12,869 bases of DNA, from positions 1 through 12,869 of the forward strand of contig WFMP01000219.1 in NCBI GenBank assembly GCA_015489035.1, written 5' to 3'. Positions within the stretch are counted from its first letter, which is position 1; each line of letters opens with the position of its first letter. Source of the stretch: Candidatus Altimarinota bacterium. GTDB lineage: Bacteria > Patescibacteriota > Gracilibacteria > Absconditabacterales > Absconditicoccaceae. This document shows, in pieces, positions 6,301 through 12,869 of the stretch. The notes under the pieces were generated by a model. It made no database searches. It was not told the DNA's origin and saw only the letters and a list, made by a program, of their open reading frames with translations. A program made the position numbers and the translations under genes.

Positions 6301-8145
6301 ATGGAAGAATTGTTAGAACAAGAGTTAGAGACACAAATTACTAAAATTTTACAAATACATACTGATTTAGATTATGCAGAAGTTTATGAGGTTTGTATAG
6401 ATTTTGTAAATAATATCCCAGAAAAAATTAAAGAAGAAACTAAAATTAAGAGATTTAAAAGATTTGTAAATAATGAGTTTTGATTAGCTGAAGAGCAAGA
6501 AAGAAATTTTTGAAATAAAAGCTTTGATTTATCTAGTATTCCAAAATATCTATTTTCAGGTAAAAGTAAGGAAAAATGACCTATAATCCAAATTAAATAT
6601 TTAACAAAAACTATTTGATTGACTCATCTTTTTGATGATGCAAATTTAAAAATTTATGCTGGAGAAAAAATAGGAATTATTTGAAAAAATGGAGCGGGGA
6701 AAACGACTTTTTTGAAATTACTTATTTGAAAAGAAGAAATAGAGGAGTGAGAGATTATTATAAATTCAGATGTAAAAATATGATATTTATCACAAGATTT
6801 ATTTTGGACGGATGAAAATAATACTCTTGAACAAGAAATGCTTACAGTTTTTCCTGAAATTACAAAAAAAATAAATATTTTGAGTGAATTAAAAAAAACT
6901 TGAGAAAATTATGATAAAATAGAAGAAATATCACAAGAATTAAGAAATATAGATGGTTTTAGAAAATTTGATTTGCAATGGGATATTTTAAAATATTTTT
7001 GATTTACTGCAGATCATCTTAAAATGCAAGTTAAAAAACTTTCTTGATGAGAACAAACTAAAGTTCAGATAGCAAAGTTTTTAATTCAACAAGTAGATGT
7101 TTTAATTTTAGATGAACCTACAAATCATCTTGATATTGAATGAATTTTGTTTCTTGAAGAATTTTGTAATAATTGGCAAAAGACTATTTTAACTATTTCT
7201 CATGATGTTGCTTTTTTGAATAACACTGTAGATAGAATAGTTGAAATTTCCTCTTATAGATTAAATTTATATCATTGTGGTTATGCAAAATACTTGAAAG
7301 AAAAACAAAAAAGATACGATATTAAATTGAAAGAATATAAAGTTCAACAAAAAGAATTAGAAAAACAGAATGATTATATTACAAAATTTAGATATAAGGC
7401 ATCCAAAGCATCTTGAGTGCAAAGTAGAATAAAAGCACTTGATAAAATAGAAGTTATAGAACCACCAGAAGATGATATTACTATTTGTCCTATAAATGTA
7501 AAAGTAGATAGGAGGTTGCCAGAGATTATTTTTAAAATACAAGAATTAGAAGTTGGGTATAAAGATCCTATCATAACATTTCCAAAGAAATTAGAAGTAA
7601 GAAAAGCTGATAAAATATGAATTATTTGAAAAAATTGAGTTGGTAAAACAACATTATTAAAAACACTTTTACAAGAATTAAACCCAATATCTTGAACAGT
7701 TGAGATGATTGATAATATAAAAGTAGGTTCTTATTCTCAAGTTTTGGAAGATTTAGATAAAGATGAAACTATTATCAAAGAATTAAGATGAATTTCAAAA
7801 AATGAAAAGGAAGTGAGAAAAATACTTGGTTGACTGTTGATAAAAGGTGAAAAAGTTAATCAAAAAATAGGAACATTGTCTGGGTGAGAAAGAGCTAAAG
7901 TGGCACTTACGAAGATGTTACTCCAACAGCCGGATATTATTATTATGGATGAACCTACAAATCATCTTGATATTTATTCAAAAGAGGTGATTAAGCAAAT
8001 GTTGGATGGATTTAATTGACCAAGTATTATAGTTTCGCATGATAGAGATTTATTAAAAAGTGTTTCAAACCAAATTTGGGTAATTAAAGACAATCAATTA
8101 AAACAATACCTAAATATTGATAAAGCATTTAAACATTTAATATAA
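6301..8145 (+). CDS. ABC-F family ATPase (ribosome-associated) with N-terminal extension
   Basis: A 614-residue protein with two ABC ATPase domains in one chain and no membrane segments, the ABC-F architecture. Members bind the ribosomal E site and act on translation or antibiotic protection. Domain 1 covers about 95-320: Walker A GKNGAGKTT at 128-136, signature LSGGE at 247-251, Walker B LILDEPTNHLD at 268-278 and switch His301. The inter-domain linker at about 320-395 holds FRYKASKASGVQSRIKAL, the ABC_tran_Xtn motif. Domain 2 covers about 408-605: Walker A GKNGVGKTT at 443-451, signature LSGGE at 526-530, Walker B IIIMDEPTNHLD at 547-558 and His580. Residues 1-94 form a charged, mostly helical extension absent from ordinary ABC-F proteins, which begin a few residues before domain 1. 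Many P-loop and signature glycines are TGA, so a standard-code annotation yields fragments. Last gene of the prfA operon. Subfamily is not resolved; Uup- or YdiF-like are candidates. Confidence 0.94.
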
Positions 8146-8146
8146 A

Positions 8147-8178
8147 AAAAGAGCTTTTGGAAGCTCCTATTTTTTTTT
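8147..8178. terminator. Bidirectional rho-independent terminator
   Basis: A six-base stem GAGCTT/AAGCTC (8151-8156 and 8161-8166) encloses a TTGG loop. On the plus strand it is followed by CTA and about nine T; on the minus strand it is followed by seven T. It lies between the convergent stops of the ABC-F gene (8145) and the macroglobulin gene (8177) and can end transcripts from both sides. The stop codon of the macroglobulin gene overlaps its edge. Confidence 0.88.
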
Positions 8179-11100
8179 ATTTTACTACTTTTCTTCACCA
8201 AACATTAGTTTTGTACATTTCAAATATATGAACTGGCATAATATTTGTTTTTCAGTTAAATGCTTTTATAGTTTTTATTCTGATTTTACAATTTGTGTTT
8301 GCAGGTAATTCATTGAAATATAAGAACAATCTATCAAATCTTACTTCGTAATGACTTAAATCCCATCCACATTCTCATTCATCTTCTTCATCATTGTTAG
8401 TTTCTCCTGAATATCTATATTCTCAAGAATGTATTTCAAATGGTCTATTATACCTGTCATTATTTTGTTTTGAAATAGTCGTTAAGAATTTATAATTTGA
8501 TGGAATATAAAATTCTACTGCTAGTTTATCAGCTTTTTTCAAAGTTTTGAAAGTTCAATTCCAAGTTACAGTATCTCAAATATTGTTTCATCCAGTATAA
8601 GTCCAGTTTACTCCTGTTAGATTATGTAAGGTAGTTTTTATTTTTCATAAATCTTTAAGAATATAATCTGTTTTTTGTTCAATAAGTAATGTGTCATTAC
8701 AAGATATATTTCAAGTTAAAGATTTTATGTTTTCAAATTCTAAATTTAAATTAGTTTTTCTCTTAAATTTAAGTTTTTTTACTAAATTATTAATTTTTAC
8801 TTTACAAATATAAGTCTTATCTTTTTTGTTAAGTTTTTTCATATATTCACCAAGAGCTATCAATATTTGTACATTTTTTTGTGTTCCCCGGCCCCAAGTT
8901 CAGTTTGAATCTCTTTCTTCTAATAAATTCATTACAATTTTTTGAATTTCAGGAGTAATTTTTCATTCTATCTTAAGTTTTGCTCTTAAATATATAGATT
9001 TTAAAATATTATTATTTAAGAAAGTCCAATACCGGTCTTGTGTATCAATTTTTTCGTCCCAATTAATTTTGATGTTTTGTGCCTTTGAAGTTTTTCATAA
9101 ATTTACATAAATTGCATAAGCTAGAACTTGTATAGCTAAATTTTGTAGCTGTTTACATTTTGTTCAAGTCTTACAAATATAATTTTTTTGTCCTACATTT
9201 TTTTTATAGATATTCTCAAATAATGCAACATTAATTTTTTCTCATAATGAAGATTTTATCCATTGATAATATAGGTAAGCAATTGGATTGTTTCAAATTT
9301 TATCTAAATAACTTTCAAGTTTTTTTAATTTTATCTTATTAACTTTAAATCATTGTTTTTGTGCATTTTTCAAAAGACCATAAACATAAGTTGATAATAT
9401 AGGATAAGGTTTTTCTCATTCATCTGGCCAATATCCAAGTCCACCATTAGATTTTTGATTTCTAAATATTTTTGCAATAGTTTCTTCTACTGTTGATTTA
9501 ATATCTACATATCTAGTTCCTTCCCGATAATTTCATAAATTTATTTTTCCGCCTTTTATAATATTTCAAAGTTCTATTCATTTTTTAGTTAAATTTTTTG
9601 TAACTAATATTGGATACAAACCAGAACTTAATTGTTCTGTACAACCATAAGGATAGTGTAAAAGATGTTTTAAAGCTTTTGTAAATGCTTCTACTGGCAT
9701 TTTTGATATTCACAAGCTGTAAGTTGCTTTTGATACTATATCTCCAAATTTTACATTAATTTTTGTATTCTTACTTCCTATGAAAGCAAAATTGTGTAAA
9801 ATAAATCATTTTTTTCTAATTGGTATTTTTACTTGCAATGCATCTTGTTCATTACTTGCTTTTGCAACAAATTTTAAATACAATTTAGAATAATTAAATT
9901 TGTCAGCTCATAATTTTAAGTTGAAATATGTTTTTTCATTTCATTTTACTTGTTTTTTATCTATTTTTGTCCAAGTTATTTTTCAATTGTTTTCTAATCA
10001 TTTAGAAACTGTTAAGCTAATATTTCATAAATCTTTGTTTGTAAGTACAGAAATAGGAAGTTTAATACTATCTCAAACAGTTATAAATGTTGGTAAGTTT
10101 GGTTGAACTATAAGTGGTTTTGTTGTCTTAAAATATGCTCTTTTTGTTCAAAGTTTTATATCTTTTGTAATTCAAACTACATCTATCATCCAAGTTGTAA
10201 GATTGTCTGGTGCAGTAGCTTGAAGTGTAATTTTTCCATTTTTTGTAAATACTCATCATCTCCAAAATGCTAGATCATAAAGTTTCTTTCTAATACCTGA
10301 AATTCATGAACCTCCGTCACCTCATCCTCATCATTTTTCTCAATTAGAATTAAATACTTTTAATGCTTGGTAAAGATTTTTCCAACTCGATAAGTTTACT
10401 ATGAAAGAACCTAATTTATTGTAAAAATAAGGAATAGGTTTTTTGATTAAATCGTATAAATCAGCTAATGCTTTATCTACAATAGCAATAGAAAGTCTAG
10501 CATCTACAGGATTTCAATTTGCATCTAAAGTATAGATTGTAAATTTTATTTTCTCTCAAGGTTTGTATTCTTTTTTATTTGTTTTTATAAAAATATTTAA
10601 TTTTACCATATTTTTACTTAATCATGCTTGTGCATAACCAATATAAAATCTAGGTTCAGAAGGTCTACCTTTTTTAGAACCAGTCGAGTTCTGGCTTGTG
10701 TGTTTATTTTTAGATCCGAAATCTTTAACATTTTCTCCTACAAATTCAGCTACTGAAATATTTATATTTGGATAATAATTTTCTTTTACAGGAATTTGAA
10801 TTTTTCATCAAGTTAAAGTTATTTTATAAGTATCTAAGATATTATTTCATCTTTCTACTGTAATTAAGACTTTTGCTCATTTTATGTATGGATTTATATT
10901 TACAGGGATTTTTTCATTTAATTTATATTCTTTTTTAGGTACATTTACATCAAGTGTAATGTTGTTTTTATGATCTCACATATATCAATCATTATAATAT
11001 CGATCGTCATAAGACCAATCATAATAATAAAATCTTTTTTGAACCTCTCACAAGATTTTTCCATCTTTTTCTGTCCAAACTCTAGCAAAATATTCTGCTT

Positions 11101-12869
11101 CTCCACTAATAGGAATTTCAAAACTAAAATTTTTATTAGATTCTAAATTTCAAGTTTTGATTGTATAAAATTTTTCGTCATTTACATAATAATAAGATCC
11201 ATCTACTCACTTTTCTTCTGAATAACTAAAATTCTTTTTATAAATAGAATAGTGAGTTTTAATTCATTTTATATTTTTTTTATTCTCTATTTTTCATTCA
11301 ATTTTATATTTATTATTTTTAATATCAGAATTATAAATCCGATCTACTGGTTGTCATTTAAGTCAAATTAAAATTGGAGGATTTACAGTAAAATATTCTG
11401 TATAAAAATGTTTTTCATCAGTTTTATTATCTTTTATAGTAATATTTGCTTTTAAAGTTATTTTGTATGAAATGTTTTTTAATTTATTTAAATTTATTAT
11501 TTTTAATACAGTTTCATTTTTTAAGTTATTGAAATCATTTTTTCAACCAGAATAAATACTATTTTTAAAAGACCAATTATAATAATATTCTTTATCATTC
11601 CACCACCGACAATCCCAACAAATATCTTTACCTTTTAATTCCCAATTTACTGATAAATCATAATCTTTTAAATTACCACCAAAATAATATTGTGGATTTA
11701 ATTTTAAAAATATTTTTCAATTTTGATTTATAAGTTTATTTTTTGAGAAAAACACTGGTTTTTGAAATTCTTCTATTTTTATATCTTGTGAATATGTAAT
11801 ATTATTTGAAAATATAAATTGTATTTGGTAAACTCATAATTCAGCAGATTTTGGTAAAGTAAATTTTCATTTAAATCCACCAAAACTATCTAAATCTTTT
11901 ATTTCTGTTTTTGAAATTTCATTTCCATAATATTTAAGTTTTACTACAACTTTTCATTTGGATATAGAAGTTTTATTTTTTAGATTTCTTACCCAACCAG
12001 CAAAAAATATATTATCACCAGCTTTGTAAAGTCATCTATCTGTATAACCATAAATTTTTATAGTATTTGTATTTCATCAATTATTATTTTGTCATATATC
12101 AGAACTATTTATATTATCATTTATTTTTATATTAGAATTGTCTGACCGATACCGTCATCAGTTTGAGACTATAGAATAAGTTTCATCATCTCATTTTTTA
12201 ATTTGAACTAAAGCTATATCACCTCATGTAAATATTGCTTCACCATTTATTAATGCTTGAGCATATGCTAATTTAAAAGTGTTTTTACTTAATTTGTAAA
12301 ATAAGATAGTAGCTCATGTAATAAAATTTCCATTATTAAAATTGTTTGCAAAAATATAATATTTTTTACCTGCTTTTTTTGTAGTTATTCAAATATTTGT
12401 TTTTTTGAAATATTTAGTTCATTGTGAAAAATTTTTATAGAAAGACACTTTAAAATAAGATGTATTATTTAATTCTTTTGGTAGTGTGTAATCTATCCAA
12501 TTTTCTTTCCAATATTCTCACTTTTCATTTTTTACTATTTTATGAATAATTTTTCACTTACATTTCAATAAATTTATATCTAAACTATATCTTTCAATTT
12601 TATTTACATTAACATTTGGATTTAAAGTACATTTTTGAAAATATAAATCAAATTCTTTTAAATTTTTATAACCAATACTAATATGATGTCCCCAATAACC
12701 ATTTTTAGGTATTACATTCATCAAATTTCATTCTATTCAAGCATAAGTATATTTTGAAGGTATTTTTTTAATATAAATTTTTAAAGGAACTTTGATAGGT
12801 TTGATAGCATTTGCTATAACTAAATTTCCTGAAAAAAGTTTTTTTGGAGGAATATGATAATATATTTTG
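8177..12869 (-). CDS. Bacterial alpha-2-macroglobulin, thioester-containing, N-terminus beyond window
   Basis: At least 1563 residues in one open frame under code 25; the start is outside the window. Bacterial alpha-2-macroglobulins are large exported, often lipid-anchored proteins that trap proteases after bait cleavage. Numbered from the visible start: MG-type beta domains come first; YTDRGLYKAGD near 274-284 is the conserved macroglobulin motif, followed by EEFQKPVF near 366. ARLSIAIVDKALADL near 790 begins the core. A Gly-rich bait segment (GEKGGGGGDGGSG) lies near 843-855, followed by IRKKLYDLAFW and PDNLTTW. The thioester site is YGCTEQ with Cys at 1076 (codon 9641-9643), about 488 residues from the C-terminus, much as in E. 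coli YfhM. The thioester domain has NGGLGYWP, and the C-terminal domain ends ELPANT...IFEMYKTNVWGR. Glycines are largely TGA. The pbpC gene that often neighbours this family is not visible. A terminator follows the stop. Confidence 0.95.
9632..9652 (-). other. Thioester motif PYGCTEQ of the macroglobulin
   Basis: On the minus strand these codons read Pro-Tyr-Gly-Cys-Thr-Glu-Gln. Cys and Gln of CxEQ form the internal thioester that covalently captures the attacking protease in active family members. Many bacterial homologues have lost it, so its presence predicts a functional covalent trap. Downstream sequence (LSSGLYPIL) fits the first helices of the thioester domain. Confidence 0.9.
10298..10345 (-). 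other. Gly-rich bait-region segment of the macroglobulin
   Basis: The codons read NGEKGGGGGDGGSGIS on the minus strand, with Gly written as a mix of TGA, GGA and GGT. The segment lies between the DKALADL motif and the LAFWRGGVF/PDNLTTW motifs, where bacterial macroglobulins hold the bait region that proteases cut. Flexible Gly-rich sequence with a single basic site on either side is consistent with that job. Confidence 0.65.

Noticed and set aside
6301..7620. Three separate plus-strand ORFs (6301-6483, 7147-7416, 7417-7620) as distinct small genes
   Set aside because: They are pieces of one ABC-F gene cut at TGA codons that encode glycine in code 25; the frame is continuous to 8145.
9900..10106. 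Plus-strand 68-residue ORF inside the macroglobulin region
   Set aside because: The minus-strand frame through this stretch encodes conserved macroglobulin sequence (QPNLPTF, GDSIKLP), so the plus-strand frame is a shadow.
8281..12869. CRISPR-like or tandem repeats in the long AT-rich stretch
   Set aside because: Recurrent short words come from Lys, Asn and Gly codons in one continuous coding frame; no regularly spaced repeat units are seen.

Overview
The window comes from a very AT-rich bacterial genome in which TGA encodes glycine (genetic code 25). In-frame TGA codons fall on invariant glycines: the P-loops (GKNGAGKT, GKNGVGKT) and LSGGE signatures of an ABC-F ATPase, the GGQ of a release factor, and the SAHG and TAGAS motifs of IspH. 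TGG still encodes Trp. Only two lineages are known to use this code, Candidatus Absconditabacteria (SR1) and Gracilibacteria (BD1-5). The window does not decide between them. With TGA read as a stop, almost every gene here breaks into pieces.

Layout. (1) Positions 1-1272, plus strand: the 3' part of an unrecognised Lys-rich protein, then a complete ispH (4Fe-4S isoprenoid reductase). (2) Positions 1273-3723, minus strand: an ArsR-type repressor and a 134-aa unknown protein, a rho-independent terminator, then a TauE/SafE-like exporter and two half-size permease proteins that overlap by one base. The promoter side of arsR carries an inverted repeat of the classical ArsR operator form ATCAA-N6-TTGAT. 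The region therefore looks like an ion- or metalloid-responsive regulator with membrane transporters. (3) Positions 3935-8145, plus strand: a tight operon of prfA (RF1), a PHP-family phosphoesterase, a membrane-anchored staphylococcal-type nuclease and a two-domain ABC-F ATPase. It begins after a good -35/-10 promoter and ends at a bidirectional terminator. (4) Positions 8177 to the window end, minus strand: more than 1560 residues of a bacterial alpha-2-macroglobulin with an intact CTEQ thioester motif and a Gly-rich bait region. Its N-terminus lies beyond the window.

How they fit. The operon joins translation termination (RF1, the factor that suits a code in which UGA is sense) and an ABC-F ribosome factor with a PHP hydrolase and an exported nuclease. 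The nuclease and the large protease-trapping macroglobulin would suit a cell that lives on other bacteria: one degrades extracellular DNA and the other blocks host or neighbour proteases. That lifestyle link is inference. No start has a recognisable Shine-Dalgarno sequence. I see no tRNA, rRNA, CRISPR array or mobile element. I do not see a clearly undescribed multi-gene system. The best candidates for novelty are the unknown protein beside ArsR, the divergent GGQ loop of the code-25 RF1, the 94-residue N-terminal extension of the ABC-F protein, and the unusual Tyr- and Cys/Trp-rich patches of the macroglobulin.
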